Source: Chitinophaga eiseniae
GTDB lineage: Bacteria > Bacteroidota > Bacteroidia > Chitinophagales > Chitinophagaceae
Assembly (NCBI RefSeq): GCF_900167135.1
Contig: NZ_FUWZ01000004.1
Span: forward strand, 124,001 to 188,000
DNA: 64,000 nucleotides
Direction of reading: 5' to 3'
Shown: positions 34,431 to 43,954 of the stretch, one piece after another
How positions within the stretch are numbered: the first letter of the stretch is position 1
Layout of the letters: each line of letters begins with the position of its first letter
Position numbers and translations under genes: made by a program
The notes under the pieces: model-generated
Databases searched by the model: none
What the model was told of the DNA's origin: nothing
The model's input: the letters and a program-made list of their open reading frames with translations, nothing else

Positions 34431-37400
34431 TTATGCGCACCCGCAGTTCTCCGCATTGTCAACCGTAGCGGCTGCCGTGGCGGGGATAGGGGTGATCACG
34501 TGATCGGTCGCCTTTACCGGCACAATGATGGCCGATTGCCGGTCGGGCGTGATAATATCTTTGAGTATGCCGGCGTGATAGAGTTTGACGTCTGTCACAT
34601 AGTCGACATAGTATCTTTTTTCCATGAAGTTGACGATCATCGCGTTGGTGATCCTGTTCTCGAACCGCAGGTCTGCCTCTTCGGTATAGGCCCATGGCGC
34701 GAGAAAACGGGTAATTTCTTCCCGTAGCTGGTGGGTGAACAGTGTTTCGTCGTATTGCGGGAAGAAACATACTTTGGCTTCCACCCTTACCTGTTCGTAG
34801 TCCGGATTGCAGACGTGCAGGTGCACAAACGGAGATACCAGTTTTTGGAGGTATTCTTTCACCCGTTGCAGGTCGCTCATATAGGTGAACGGGCGTAGCG
34901 GGTCGATTCCGTTGCGCTGCAACAGTGAAGGGATGGTGATGACTGTCACATGTCCCGGCGCCATTTCGTTGTAGATACCGTTTTCGAAGCGGGTATGCGG
35001 AATACATTTGGCACGGTAGAGGTTGGGGAACTGCTGTAACACGAGGTGTTCATAATCCCACTTGCTGACGCTGCGTCCTTTGTGCCGCAGTTGTTCACTG
35101 CAGCGGATATAGAATTGCGTGTCTGATTCCTGCGGTGTGCCGCCAAAGGAGGAAAACGGTTGGGTGACCGTTTTGATCTCCGGTTGTGGTGTAGCCAGTT
35201 TGGCAATGGTACCGGCGGGCAATGGGGAAGCAAGCGTTTGTGTGGGTACGGCGCCCGGCACGAATGTGGCGGATACTGCTTGTGTAACGATAGACACGGT
35301 TTTGCAAACAGCTTCGTCTGCCTCCGCAATAGTGGCTTTCACCCAGTACTGCTGGTCGGGCATAATGTGGTGGCCCAGGCCTGCCTCACGAGGGATGTTA
35401 AAGGCGATAATGCCACTGCGGATGAGATTGTCGGTACCATCTGCTATGGCTGCGTCGTTAAAGGGAATCCATTCATCGCCTTTGAGGTAGTGCCACTTCA
35501 CCTGGTGCTCCGGTTTGCTTACCAGCGGGTTGGCGGTACTTTCATCGATCTGGAACAGCAGGGTCACCTGCCTTGGCGGTGTGAACTGCTGCAGGCCGAG
35601 GTAGAATTCTGCCAGACTGGGCGTATTGCCCGTGGTATCGTGCAGGAACTGCGGCAACAGGTGTTGACCGATGGTGGTTTGTTTCTCCCCGAACGGATAT
35701 ACGTGAAAGAAGGCGGCTTCCGTTTGGGTATCGGCCACATACTGAAGGTATATCTCCTGCAGGGTGGGCGGGGTAAACAGCCCGGTGGCCACACCGGTGA
35801 GACTAAGCCCGTTGGCGGCCCTGGTGAGGTAGTTCATGCGTTGTGCCAGGCTGGTCTGGTAGCCAAGATCGTTGGTAAGATTGTAGCGAACGAAGCCGGT
35901 CACGCTGGCAGGAGAGTAAGGTGTATTCAGGTTACTGTAAACCGGTGCTATTTGGGTTTTATCGTCGATGTAAAAATGTTCTCTGGGTTTGTTGTGCAGC
36001 ATCCCGTCGATGTCTGCATCGAAGATATCCAGCGGGTAGCGGATGATTTTCCATCCGTCGTTATGCCGCAGGATGTATAGTTGCGGTGAGTCGCCGAAGT
36101 CATGTTCCGTGCCTTGTTTCCACATAAACATGGGCGTTACGCGGGCGTTGTTTTTCTGGAAGATCTCATCGCAGCCTACCAGGAGCATGGCGCCGGGCAC
36201 CGGTACCGCGCTGAAAGGCAGGAATGGTTTCGACGGGTCCATGACACCGGTGTCTGTCTGTACGTGGATATTTTTGACTTTGTCTACGCTGACGGTGAGC
36301 GTATACCCGGTGATGACAGTGTTTTTCAGCTTCGCCCATGCGGAGGTTTGGCTGGTGTTGTCACTGAGCAGGACGCGGAGCACGGGGGCATTGGTGTTGT
36401 AGGCTGCTTTGTGAACGGCTTTGCTGAAAGGCGTGGTGCCGGGAAGGGTGGACGCCATGGTGCAGGTCAGCACAAAGCCGCCCGTAGGTACGGCTGCCAG
36501 TCCGGTAATGGTAACAGGCGTCCAGCCGGCGGCGGTGGTCACGGCAGCGGTGAAATCGGCCGCGTTGAGGTTCGTGACCGGGCTGCTGGTAGCGACGCTG
36601 ATGGTGATGGTGCGATTGCCTTCCCGCAGAAAGAGATAGTGGGAGGCAAACGCAAATCCTATGGCGGCAGCCGGCATGTTCACCCGTTGCACTTTGGTAT
36701 AGTCTGCGAGTGTTTTATTGGCGAATGGGTGCCAGGGTGTCAGCGGTTCGTCGAAAGGTAGTCCGGCGCCGTCTTTGCTGGCGGGAAAAGAAGAGGCATA
36801 TACGCGGTCTTTTGACATGGCCGGGTCGGCGTCTTCTGTGGGACAAACATACACGCTGCGCATATCGCTGATGGTGGCGGTATTGATCGCCAGGTCTGCA
36901 TCGGTAGCATAATAGGCGTCGCTGCCATCGGGGAATTTCCCTGCTTTCAATTTGGTGCCTTTTGGCAGCAGGTGCTCTTCCGTGAACCGGGCGAGGGTAA
37001 AGGTCATAAACGCTTTGTCCGGCACGGGCTGTTTCTTCCGCAGGCGCAGGATCTCCTGGTAGTACAGTTCAAGATGCCTTTGTGTGAGCTCGTTGAGCTG
37101 CGTGCGGGAAAACTGCAGCAGTTTCAGGAAGGCGAGGAACAGCGCATTATGCGGTTCGTGGCTGTCCCACTGGCCGAGCGTCTCCTGCAGCTCCTGTGCC
37201 GCCGCCGCGGTTATTTTAACGATGGCTTTGATAAAGACATCGATCGCGCTTTTGAAGAAATTGTGATTGGCGGCGAAGTACAGCTTTTTGATTTTGGTGG
37301 TGGCAGGACTGTAGATGTCCGGGTCTACCGTGATGGCGCTGTTCCAGATAGCTGGAAAGCTATGACCGGCTGCCATGTCCGCATCATCTGTTGCGGCGCC

Positions 37401-37961
37401 GAAAATGGTCGTATAGATGTTGGCGTTAGGGTTGATCAGTCCATCAGTGACGGCTTTATTGTAGTAAGCCAGCAATTTTTTGAGTTGATCTTTGAGGCGG
37501 GTAGTGATCAGTGACTGTACCACTGCTTTCAGCAGTAAGGTATCGGGTAGCTGGTCCCGCATTTTTTCTATTTGCCAGGCGAGGGAAAAGAGGGCACTGA
37601 ATATTTTACCATAGTAGTTTTTGGCTTGTGCAAGGGTGGCGGTGCCTTCCTGCAACGGTAGCAGGAATTTTTTCAGGGTATCGGCGAAGTCGCTGGTCTG
37701 CTGGGTAACGATGAGTGACAGCTGGGTGGAAATGTCTTTGTTAAAGAAATTCTCCCAGGTGGTGCCGTCGCTGTTGTTGTCGTTGTTGATGAACAGGAGG
37801 AAAGCGGATAATTTTTGGGTGAACACGAGATGGTCTGCAATGTTGTGTTCATCCACCGGGGCATAGGCAGGCCCGAGCGCGGGCAGCTGTCTGTCCTGCT
37901 GGGAAGTGCCGCTTCCAGGCACAAATAAGGGGTCCAATACCAACGGGCAATCCTGTGACAT
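34431..37961 (-). CDS. eCIS baseplate J-like protein (Afp11-like)
   Basis: This 1176-aa protein has a C-terminal third with the baseplate-J/gp47 pattern: FGGTPQESDTQFYIRCSEQL, then RSVSKWDYEHLVLQQFPNLY, GHVTVITIPS and LQRVKEYLQKLVSPFVHLHV, ending with a wedge domain (LREEITRFLAPWAY...RITNAMIVNFMEKRYYVDYV). The N-terminal half is specific to this group, with a long helical part and a Thr/Ala-rich beta segment. It lies between gp25 and the second baseplate gene, matching the afp9-afp11-afp12 order. Confidence 0.88.
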   Translation of the reverse strand: MSQDCPLVLDPLFVPGSGTSQQDRQLPALGPAYAPVDEHNIADHLVFTQKLSAFLLFINNDNNSDGTTWENFFNKDISTQLSLIVTQQTSDFADTLKKFLLPLQEGTATLAQAKNYYGKIFSALFSLAWQIEKMRDQLPDTLLLKAVVQSLITTRLKDQLKKLLAYYNKAVTDGLINPNANIYTTIFGAATDDADMAAGHSFPAIWNSAITVDPDIYSPATTKIKKLYFAANHNFFKSAIDVFIKAIVKITAAAAQELQETLGQWDSHEPHNALFLAFLKLLQFSRTQLNELTQRHLELYYQEILRLRKKQPVPDKAFMTFTLARFTEEHLLPKGTKLKAGKFPDGSDAYYATDADLAINTATISDMRSVYVCPTEDADPAMSKDRVYASSFPASKDGAGLPFDEPLTPWHPFANKTLADYTKVQRVNMPAAAIGFAFASHYLFLREGNRTITISVATSSPVTNLNAADFTAAVTTAAGWTPVTITGLAAVPTGGFVLTCTMASTLPGTTPFSKAVHKAAYNTNAPVLRVLLSDNTSQTSAWAKLKNTVITGYTLTVSVDKVKNIHVQTDTGVMDPSKPFLPFSAVPVPGAMLLVGCDEIFQKNNARVTPMFMWKQGTEHDFGDSPQLYILRHNDGWKIIRYPLDIFDADIDGMLHNKPREHFYIDDKTQIAPVYSNLNTPYSPASVTGFVRYNLTNDLGYQTSLAQRMNYLTRAANGLSLTGVATGLFTPPTLQEIYLQYVADTQTEAAFFHVYPFGEKQTTIGQHLLPQFLHDTTGNTPSLAEFYLGLQQFTPPRQVTLLFQIDESTANPLVSKPEHQVKWHYLKGDEWIPFNDAAIADGTDNLIRSGIIAFNIPREAGLGHHIMPDQQYWVKATIAEADEAVCKTVSIVTQAVSATFVPGAVPTQTLASPLPAGTIAKLATPQPEIKTVTQPFSSFGGTPQESDTQFYIRCSEQLRHKGRSVSKWDYEHLVLQQFPNLYRAKCIPHTRFENGIYNEMAPGHVTVITIPSLLQRNGIDPLRPFTYMSDLQRVKEYLQKLVSPFVHLHVCNPDYEQVRVEAKVCFFPQYDETLFTHQLREEITRFLAPWAYTEEADLRFENRITNAMIVNFMEKRYYVDYVTDVKLYHAGILKDIITPDRQSAIIVPVKATDHVITPIPATAAATVDNAENCGCA

Positions 37962-37970
37962 AATAGTGGT

Positions 37971-38417
37971 TTACAAAGTATCAGTGATATTGGGGGTAGT
38001 GTATAAGAAGTTCGGTATTTCCGTTCCTTCTTTGATATAGAACGGGAAGACATAGTTAAACCGGGAATTGGATGTCTTCACGATGAAATCTATTTTGATA
38101 TACACAACGCCCTGCCATTCGTTGCTGCCGTCAATTTCGAGGTTTTCGAGTTTGATGCGGGGTTCGTAGAAGAGGATGGCTGTTTCCACTTTTTCGAGCA
38201 TCAGCGTTTTCTGCCCGGTGTCCATCGGTTCGAATACAAACTCCTGCATGTCGCATCCGTAGCGGGGCTGCATGATCCGTTCGCCGGTGGCGGTGGTGAG
38301 CAGTATATGCAGGCTGCTGTAGATGTCTTCCACATCTTCCAGCATGGCTACGGTGCCGTATTTATTGAAGGCGGGCGGGAAGCTCCAGCCTCTGCCCAGA
38401 AAGCTGTTGTTGTCCAT
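37971..38417 (-). CDS. GPW/gp25 baseplate wedge protein (Afp9-like)
   Basis: A 148-aa protein with the gp25 family signature: GRGWSFPPAF near the N-terminus, EDIYSSLHILLTTATGERIM, then QPRYGCDMQEFVFEPMD, EKVETAILFYEPRI and a C-terminal beta segment NYVFPFYI. It caps the start of the sheath and tube at the baseplate. It is 7 bp from the spike gene and 9 bp from baseplate J, within one transcript. Confidence 0.95.
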   Translation of the reverse strand: MDNNSFLGRGWSFPPAFNKYGTVAMLEDVEDIYSSLHILLTTATGERIMQPRYGCDMQEFVFEPMDTGQKTLMLEKVETAILFYEPRIKLENLEIDGSNEWQGVVYIKIDFIVKTSNSRFNYVFPFYIKEGTEIPNFLYTTPNITDTL

Positions 38418-38424
38418 GGGGTTG

Positions 38425-40149
38425 TCAGTTTATTTTTACCAATCCTCCTTTGACGCTTGTCATACCGTTGCCGGCCGCCAGTTCGCAACCGCCGCCGCCA
38501 TCGGCTTTAAAGCCCATCGTGGCTTTTACATCGGCTGTTTTGCCTTCTACGGTCATGGCGCCTGTAGCTTTGATGGTGATGTCTTTGGGGCTTTCGATAC
38601 TGATGCCGTTGCTGTTCATCGTGATTTTATTACCATGTTCGTCCTCCAGCTGCAGCACATCGGCATCTTCTGATACCAGGAATTTTTTGCCTGCCGGGGT
38701 GTCGAGCTGGAAGCTTTTTTTCTCGTCGTTGAAAATCATTTTCATTTTACTGCGGGTGACAAATCCTTTTTCGTCGTTGGCGTCGGCTGCTTTCAGTGGT
38801 GCGGGTAAAGCGCTGCTGTTGAGGCCTCCCAGCACCACGGGATAGTTGGGGTCGCCATCGATGAAGCTGACCAGTACTTCATCATTTTTCTCCGGCCGGA
38901 AGAAGGAGCCTCTTTCTTTGCCGGCGTCGAGTGTGCTGACGCGGGCCCACACACCTTCTTCTTTACTGTTGATGAATGGGAGGGTGACTTTAATACGGTC
39001 TTCTCCTTCCGGATCATTTTCCAGTTGTGTAACGATGCCTACCTGCAACGCTGTGATACGGGATGCGGCCGCTTGTGCGCCGGGGGGTACCGGCGGCTGA
39101 AAGCCGATTTGTATATCTGTGGTCCAGTTGCCTTTCACGATCTGGTGACGGACGCCGGAAACAAAGGCGTTGCCTTCGAAGCGTTTACCCACTCCTTTGA
39201 GGGCCACGAGGTTACCGGGTTTTATTTTCGGGGTGCCCTGGAAGTTGGCGCGGCCGGTGATCCTCGATAGCCGGGCATGTTGCAGCAGCCCGTCAGCGGC
39301 CGGTTGCAGTTCCGCGCTGTTGATCCTGTTATTGAATTTCAGTTCCGTGTCTTTGGTTTTGATGCTGGCAGCGAGGTCTGTGCCGTTGATGTTACCGCCC
39401 AGGGTGCCGGTGGGTTCCTTTGCTTCCACGGAAGTGAGCTGTTGACCGGAATAGTCCCACAGGTAACTTTTAAGCCCTGGTGGCTGAGTGCGTGCGTCCA
39501 TTTCAAGGTCCAGTTCCAGCAGGGAAGAGCCGTACTGGACTGTTTCCGCCGGCTGTTGACTTAGGTCCGGCGCCTTGATGGTGGCCTTGCCGTCATCTAT
39601 TACTACGAGCAGGCCATTGGCGGCGGCTCTTTCCAGCAGGAAGTCCCAGTCGCTCAAATGGTATTGTACCAGTCCGGGATGTTTATAGCTGGTAGCATCC
39701 ACGGTTTTCTGCATATCCCAGGCGGAGAGGATGTCTTCCATGACTTCTTTATCTTTCTGGTCTTTGTAGTATTTCTCCTGTGGGGTAACGGAGGCGGCAA
39801 ATACTTTGTCCCTGCATTCGATCGTGAGCAGGGAGACGTTTTTGCGCACTTTGATGCTGTTGCGTATGACCACGCCTTTGAAGATCGTTTCGTCTTTACC
39901 ACCATAGCCGGTTTTGATTTCTATCTCTTTACCCGGAATAAAGAGATCGGTGTCGGAGAGGGCAAATGTTTGTTTCGCGGCTTCTCCGTCCTGGTAAATC
40001 AATGTGGCGGCGGGAATGCGGTTCACTTCCTTGTTGACCATCACCGATGCGATCGGGTAGGAGCGTGGCACTTCCTGGCCGCCGGAGAGGACGGTGACGG
40101 TGGTCACGGAGGGTGTTCCGTTGGTTTGTATGTCGCGGTTATCGGGCAT
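38425..40149 (-). CDS. VgrG-like central spike protein (Afp8-like)
   Basis: This 574-aa protein has gp27-like domains (RIPAATLIYQDGEAAKQTF, FIPGKEIEIKTGYGGK), an OB-fold domain (GIVTQLENDPEGEDRIKVTL, RVSTLDAGKERGSFFRPEKN, DEVLVSFIDGDPNYPVVLGG) and a C-terminal beta-helix with repeats (LEDEHGNKITMNSNGISIES, KDITIKATGAMTVEGK). It forms the trimeric spike under the tube; the PAAR protein at 45229-45498 would tip it. Its start overlaps the LysM gene by 11 bp. No C-terminal enzymatic extension is present, so it is structural. Confidence 0.95.
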   Translation of the reverse strand: MPDNRDIQTNGTPSVTTVTVLSGGQEVPRSYPIASVMVNKEVNRIPAATLIYQDGEAAKQTFALSDTDLFIPGKEIEIKTGYGGKDETIFKGVVIRNSIKVRKNVSLLTIECRDKVFAASVTPQEKYYKDQKDKEVMEDILSAWDMQKTVDATSYKHPGLVQYHLSDWDFLLERAAANGLLVVIDDGKATIKAPDLSQQPAETVQYGSSLLELDLEMDARTQPPGLKSYLWDYSGQQLTSVEAKEPTGTLGGNINGTDLAASIKTKDTELKFNNRINSAELQPAADGLLQHARLSRITGRANFQGTPKIKPGNLVALKGVGKRFEGNAFVSGVRHQIVKGNWTTDIQIGFQPPVPPGAQAAASRITALQVGIVTQLENDPEGEDRIKVTLPFINSKEEGVWARVSTLDAGKERGSFFRPEKNDEVLVSFIDGDPNYPVVLGGLNSSALPAPLKAADANDEKGFVTRSKMKMIFNDEKKSFQLDTPAGKKFLVSEDADVLQLEDEHGNKITMNSNGISIESPKDITIKATGAMTVEGKTADVKATMGFKADGGGGCELAAGNGMTSVKGGLVKIN

Positions 40150-40825
40150 CTTCCAGTGGTAAAAAGTTAATAACGGTACCAGGTGTCAGTTTCCTGAAAT
40201 TGGTGAGGTTGTTGGCGCGGGCCAGTTGAAAGTAATACGCCGGGTCTTCGTACTGGCGAAAGCTCATGAGCGACAGATGATCGCCGTTGGCCACGGTGCG
40301 TTGGTGCGTCAGATCGGGCGACAGCGGATCTTCTTTGGCCACACGTTTCTTGTCATCGATACTGCTTTTGAACGTTACCTTGGCGAGTGCACGGATGGGG
40401 CGGCCATCGGGTTTAAACAGTTTGAAGTTGATGTTGAGGGAAGTGAGCCTGCCGGCAAAAGCCATGGGGCCCCATATTACGCGGAAGTGCCGTGGCTCGT
40501 GTGCATCCCCTTCATAGTCTGTCAGCAGTTTTTTGAACTTTTTGATATCGTCCCATATATCGGCTCTGGGCTGCTCGTCAGCAATACCGGTTGAATCAAA
40601 GAGCAGTTCGAGGGCCAGTTCATCCGGTGCGATGGCTTTGAACTTCTGTTGTTTGCCGCTGGTACCTTGTCCCTGTCCTTCGGCGTATTCGATCTTATAG
40701 TTTAACTGGTAGCTTTCGGGGTTGATGAACGCATCGAAGTCGCCTGTTTTGGACCCGTCGTCCATTTCAGGTTTCTTGTATGCGATGATCTTTACTTTCT
40801 CCAGTTTTCCTTTATCAACGCTCAT
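40139..40825 (-). CDS. CIS tube-associated LysM protein (Afp7-like)
   Basis: A 228-aa protein: N-terminal CIS-tube-type domain (EKVKIIAYKKPEM...FDAFINPESYQLNYKIEY), a middle with LELLFDSTGI and FRVIWGPMAFAGRLTSLNIN, and a C-terminal LysM (RTVANGDHLSLMSFRQYEDP, FQLARANNLTNFRKLTPGTV). LysM proteins connect the inner tube to the spike/baseplate in eCIS (Afp7/Pvc7). It overlaps the spike gene start by 11 bp. Confidence 0.93.
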   Translation of the reverse strand: MSVDKGKLEKVKIIAYKKPEMDDGSKTGDFDAFINPESYQLNYKIEYAEGQGQGTSGKQQKFKAIAPDELALELLFDSTGIADEQPRADIWDDIKKFKKLLTDYEGDAHEPRHFRVIWGPMAFAGRLTSLNINFKLFKPDGRPIRALAKVTFKSSIDDKKRVAKEDPLSPDLTHQRTVANGDHLSLMSFRQYEDPAYYFQLARANNLTNFRKLTPGTVINFLPLEDAR

Positions 40826-40847
40826 GGGGTTATTGTTTTACGCGGGG

Positions 40848-41045
40848 TTATTTTTCCAGCTTATCACGCAACACAGACATTACCTGTTCCACGCATTCGG
40901 CGATGATGAGGTCTTTATCGGCGTCCGCTTTGTCGGCCGGTGGTGGCTGATTGCCGCCGCCGCCGGTGTTGGGGGTGCTGCCGGGCGGGCTTTCAGCGGC
41001 GTTGACCACCACCCGGATATGTAATTCCCGTATTTGGATGGGCAT
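40848..41045 (-). CDS. DUF5908 small protein (Afp6-like)
   Basis: A 65-aa protein with the conserved start MPIQIRELHIRVVVN, a Gly/Pro/Asn-rich linker, and a C-terminal amphipathic helix (IIAECVEQVMSVLRDKLEK). This short two-part layout is typical of DUF5908 proteins encoded between tube and LysM genes in eCIS loci. The role is unknown, possibly a baseplate assembly factor. Spacing is 11 bp from the tube gene and 22 bp from the LysM gene. Confidence 0.88.
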   Translation of the reverse strand: MPIQIRELHIRVVVNAAESPPGSTPNTGGGGNQPPPADKADADKDLIIAECVEQVMSVLRDKLEK

Positions 41046-41056
41046 AGCAGTATTTT

Positions 41057-41506
41057 TTAGCTGACAGTAAAAAACCGGTACCGGAGGTCCAGGCTTTCAA
41101 CTACAATGGAACTGGTTTCTGCGTTCAGTTCCGTAATGGACCACTTTTTGGGCCAGGCCTGCGAAATGTTCCAGGTACGGATTGGTTCGTGCTCATTGTT
41201 GAGCAGGGTGATGACGACATCGGAGGGGGTGAACTCTCTGTCCTGAAAGGCTTTCATGCACCACTCGAATATTTTCGAGTCAGTCAGCAGCATACCTCTT
41301 TTGAGGGTGAGGTCGGGGTATTTGGTCCTGACCGGCAGGGTATGTTCAAACCTGTTTTCGCCGCCTTCCTTGACCGTTTCGGTTTCGTATTCCACCGTGA
41401 GACCTGCGACGGCCTGGAAGCGGGTGTCGTTATCACTTTTGCCGAGCCCGGTAAATTCCACTTTGAAGTGAAATCCTACCGGCGGGTAGTAACCAGCCAT
41501 AGTCAA
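41057..41506 (-). CDS. CIS tube protein 2 (Afp5-like, gp19 family)
   Basis: This 149-aa T4-gp19-type tube protein starts GYYPPVGFHFKVEFTG and contains FQAVAGLTVEYETETVKEGG, the ridge TLKRGMLLTDSKIFEWCMKA and the strand pair VVITLLNNEHEPIRTWNISQ. It differs from the neighbouring tube gene and probably forms the first ring on the spike, as Afp5 does. Confidence 0.92.
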   Translation of the reverse strand: MTMAGYYPPVGFHFKVEFTGLGKSDNDTRFQAVAGLTVEYETETVKEGGENRFEHTLPVRTKYPDLTLKRGMLLTDSKIFEWCMKAFQDREFTPSDVVITLLNNEHEPIRTWNISQAWPKKWSITELNAETSSIVVESLDLRYRFFTVS

Positions 41507-41535
41507 CTGTTTATTTAGCCATTGTGGTTATTGGT

Positions 41536-41967
41536 TTATTTAACCAGGCTGATGCCTTCGTGTGCGATTTCTATTGTTTCTACCGCCACTTCGTTGGCAT
41601 CTGCTTTCAGGTCGCTGGCCTGCACTTTCACGGGGAAGGCGTTGAGCACGGACCAGGTAAATACCGGCTGATGCACTTCATTCAGCAGTTTGATGGTGAT
41701 GGTGCGCCTTTCTATTTTGCCGAGGTTGTTGACTTCCTTAAACCAGTCGAAGTATTCGGTTTTATTGGGGAAGGTGCCGCGTTTCATGGTGATGTTGCTG
41801 CTTTTCTGCAGGCCCGGCATTTTCACCTTGTTATAGTCTTTGCTTTGTCCTTCTCGGTATTCGATGACATCCACCTGTCTGTCGAGGCCTGTTACTTCTG
41901 TGAAGCCGATGGTAGTATCTCCCCATTTGACTTCAAAATGAAATTTAGGAATTGGATATTCAGCCAT
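41536..41967 (-). CDS. CIS major tube protein (Afp1-like, gp19 family)
   Basis: A 143-aa tube protein with the family features YPIPKFHFEVKWGDTTIGFT, EVTGLDRQVDVIEYREGQSK, the MKRGTFPNKTEYFDWFKEV loop and ITIKLLNEVHQPVFTWSVLN. It lies directly after the sheath gene, as the main tube gene does in most eCIS operons, and should polymerise into the inner tube that houses cargo. Confidence 0.93.
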   Translation of the reverse strand: MAEYPIPKFHFEVKWGDTTIGFTEVTGLDRQVDVIEYREGQSKDYNKVKMPGLQKSSNITMKRGTFPNKTEYFDWFKEVNNLGKIERRTITIKLLNEVHQPVFTWSVLNAFPVKVQASDLKADANEVAVETIEIAHEGISLVK

Positions 41968-41999
41968 TGTGATAAAGTTTTATTGGTGAAAAAGATGGA

Positions 42000-43919
42000 T
42001 TACGCCTGTGGCAGGATATGGGAGAAGCGCAGGATGATGAATTCCGCGGGTCTCACGGCAGCCATGCCTATTTCGACGATCATGAAGCCGTTGAGGATGT
42101 CCTGGGCGGTCATTGTTTTGCCGAGGCCTACCGCTACATAAAACGCCTTATCGGGTGTGGCGCCTTGCAGGGCTCCCTGGCGCCAGAGGGTGAGCAGGAA
42201 ATTCTCGATCATGGCCTGCACCCTTACCCAGGTATTGGCATCGTTAGGTTCGAACACAAACTGCAGTGTGGCCTTTTTAGTGCTTTCTTCCACCATGTTG
42301 AAGAAACGTCTTACGCTGACATAGCGCCATTCGTTGTCGTTGCCGGCGAGGGTACGGGCGCCATATACGAGGGTGCCTTTGCCGGTGAAGGCGCGGATGG
42401 CGTTGATGGATTTGCCGGACACCACGTCCACGTTGAGCTGGTTGAGTTCACTGTTGGAGTAGATGAAGTCCGGTGTGCCGAGGATGCTGACGTTGGCCGG
42501 CGCTTTCCAGACACCGCGGGCGTTGTCCACCTGGGCGTATATGCCAGCGATAGAGCCGCTGGGAGGCAGTGCCATGCTGGTATTGTTGATACCTGCGATG
42601 ATGCTTTTGAACAAGGGGAATCCGGCGGAGAGGGCATCGTTTTTTGCTTTCTCCAGGATAGCGGCGGCGTCGAGGATACCTGCCTGTATGGTGCTTTGGA
42701 TGGCGTAGAATTCATTTTGCACCAGCGGGATGACGCTGAGCATTTTCGCTTTTTCGGTAGGGCCGGTGAGCACATTGTTGGCGGTGCCGGCGGCGCCCAG
42801 TACGCCGCCCCAGTTGGCGGTGGCGGTGCCGGAAAAAGTTTGAGTGGTGTATCCTGCGGTGGGGAGTGCTTTCAGGTCAGCCTGATAGTTGATCAGGTTG
42901 GTGTAACGGTCTTTGAGTGCGATCACTGTATTTTTCAGGTTCGTCACCATATCCGCATTTTTAAGCGTAGTGGCGGTGTCGAGGGTGTTGACGGTATTGG
43001 CGATGTCCAGCAGGTATTTAAAGACATCCTGCAGGTCGGCGGCGGTGCCGCTGAGGACGAACTTATTGACTTTTTTGTTGAAGAGGCTGTCCAGGCTTTC
43101 TGTGGCCAGCAGTGTGGTGAATTCCTGTTTAATTTTTTTGCTGTCGGCCGCGAGGTTGTCCAGGTCGTCGATCACTTTCTGTACGTTGGTGTCGGGCGTA
43201 AAGTTTTTGAGGGAGGCGATGAGTACGCCGGCTTTTTTGATTTTACCGACCATATCGGCATACAGGATGTTTTTGTCGAGCGCTACTTGTACCCACGGCG
43301 TATAGGCCATCCCGTATTTGAGGTTGTTGATACCTATTTTATCGCGGAATTCGGTGCCCTGTACATCGTTTCTCTTGAGGTCGAAGAGGCCTACGCGGTC
43401 TTTCAGGTCTTCGCACTGTTTCAGTGCGGACACCTGCAGGTCATAGAGGGCGGTGCCGGCGAGGGTGGCGGCATCGGGGAAGAGGAGGATGGTAGGTTCA
43501 TCGTATTTAACGAGGGCATCGATGCCTTTCTGAATATCGTTTTGTACTGGTGCGCCGGCGGTATAAAGGCCTACGGACACGATGTAGCAGTCGCCACCGC
43601 CGTTGGCGTAGAACAGTCGCAGCGAGTCGTAGAGGAACCACTGGTAATCTACCTTTGCGCTGGAGAACTGGTTGTTGAGGTCGAGTTGTACTTCCGTGAC
43701 GACGGGTTTGGCGGCGCCACCGAAATACAGCTGGTAGTCGGCGATAGAGCCGATGCGGGTCGGTGTATTGAGCAGGTCGCCGGGGCTCAGCATGTCTGCT
43801 TTTTCCGTATACCCGATAAATGCCGGGATCGCTGTTTCCACCGCTGCAATGGAAGGCGGAAACTTGGGCACTTCGTCTATATAAACGCCGGGTGTTTTGA
43901 TGGCAGTTAAATTGAGCAT
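42000..43919 (-). CDS. Contractile tail sheath protein (Afp2-4-like)
   Basis: This 639-aa sheath protein begins KTPGVYIDEVPKFPPSIAAV, then ETAIPAFIGYTEKA. The C-terminal conserved domain reads SVRRFFNMVEESTKKATLQF, FEPNDANTWVRVQAMIENFL, LTLWRQGALQGATPDKAFYV and FMIVEIGMAAVRPAEFIIL. Between them is a long insertion (about residues 190-490), rich in Ala, Thr and Lys, that should face outward. This is the only sheath gene here, while Afp-type loci carry two or three. An entire ORF on the opposite strand is a base-composition shadow. Confidence 0.95.
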   Translation of the reverse strand: MLNLTAIKTPGVYIDEVPKFPPSIAAVETAIPAFIGYTEKADMLSPGDLLNTPTRIGSIADYQLYFGGAAKPVVTEVQLDLNNQFSSAKVDYQWFLYDSLRLFYANGGGDCYIVSVGLYTAGAPVQNDIQKGIDALVKYDEPTILLFPDAATLAGTALYDLQVSALKQCEDLKDRVGLFDLKRNDVQGTEFRDKIGINNLKYGMAYTPWVQVALDKNILYADMVGKIKKAGVLIASLKNFTPDTNVQKVIDDLDNLAADSKKIKQEFTTLLATESLDSLFNKKVNKFVLSGTAADLQDVFKYLLDIANTVNTLDTATTLKNADMVTNLKNTVIALKDRYTNLINYQADLKALPTAGYTTQTFSGTATANWGGVLGAAGTANNVLTGPTEKAKMLSVIPLVQNEFYAIQSTIQAGILDAAAILEKAKNDALSAGFPLFKSIIAGINNTSMALPPSGSIAGIYAQVDNARGVWKAPANVSILGTPDFIYSNSELNQLNVDVVSGKSINAIRAFTGKGTLVYGARTLAGNDNEWRYVSVRRFFNMVEESTKKATLQFVFEPNDANTWVRVQAMIENFLLTLWRQGALQGATPDKAFYVAVGLGKTMTAQDILNGFMIVEIGMAAVRPAEFIILRFSHILPQA

Positions 43920-43954
43920 GTGATGGGGTTTAAGATGTGATGGTTATAAAAAGT

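Noticed and set aside
33255..34727. 490-aa plus-strand frame over the baseplate genes
   Set aside because: It spans two real genes and their junction on the other strand, and shows no recognisable domain.
42018..43910. 630-aa open frame on the plus strand across the sheath gene
   Set aside because: Antisense shadow from biased codon use. It has Gly/Val-rich low-complexity sequence with no family, and the sheath on the other strand is certain.
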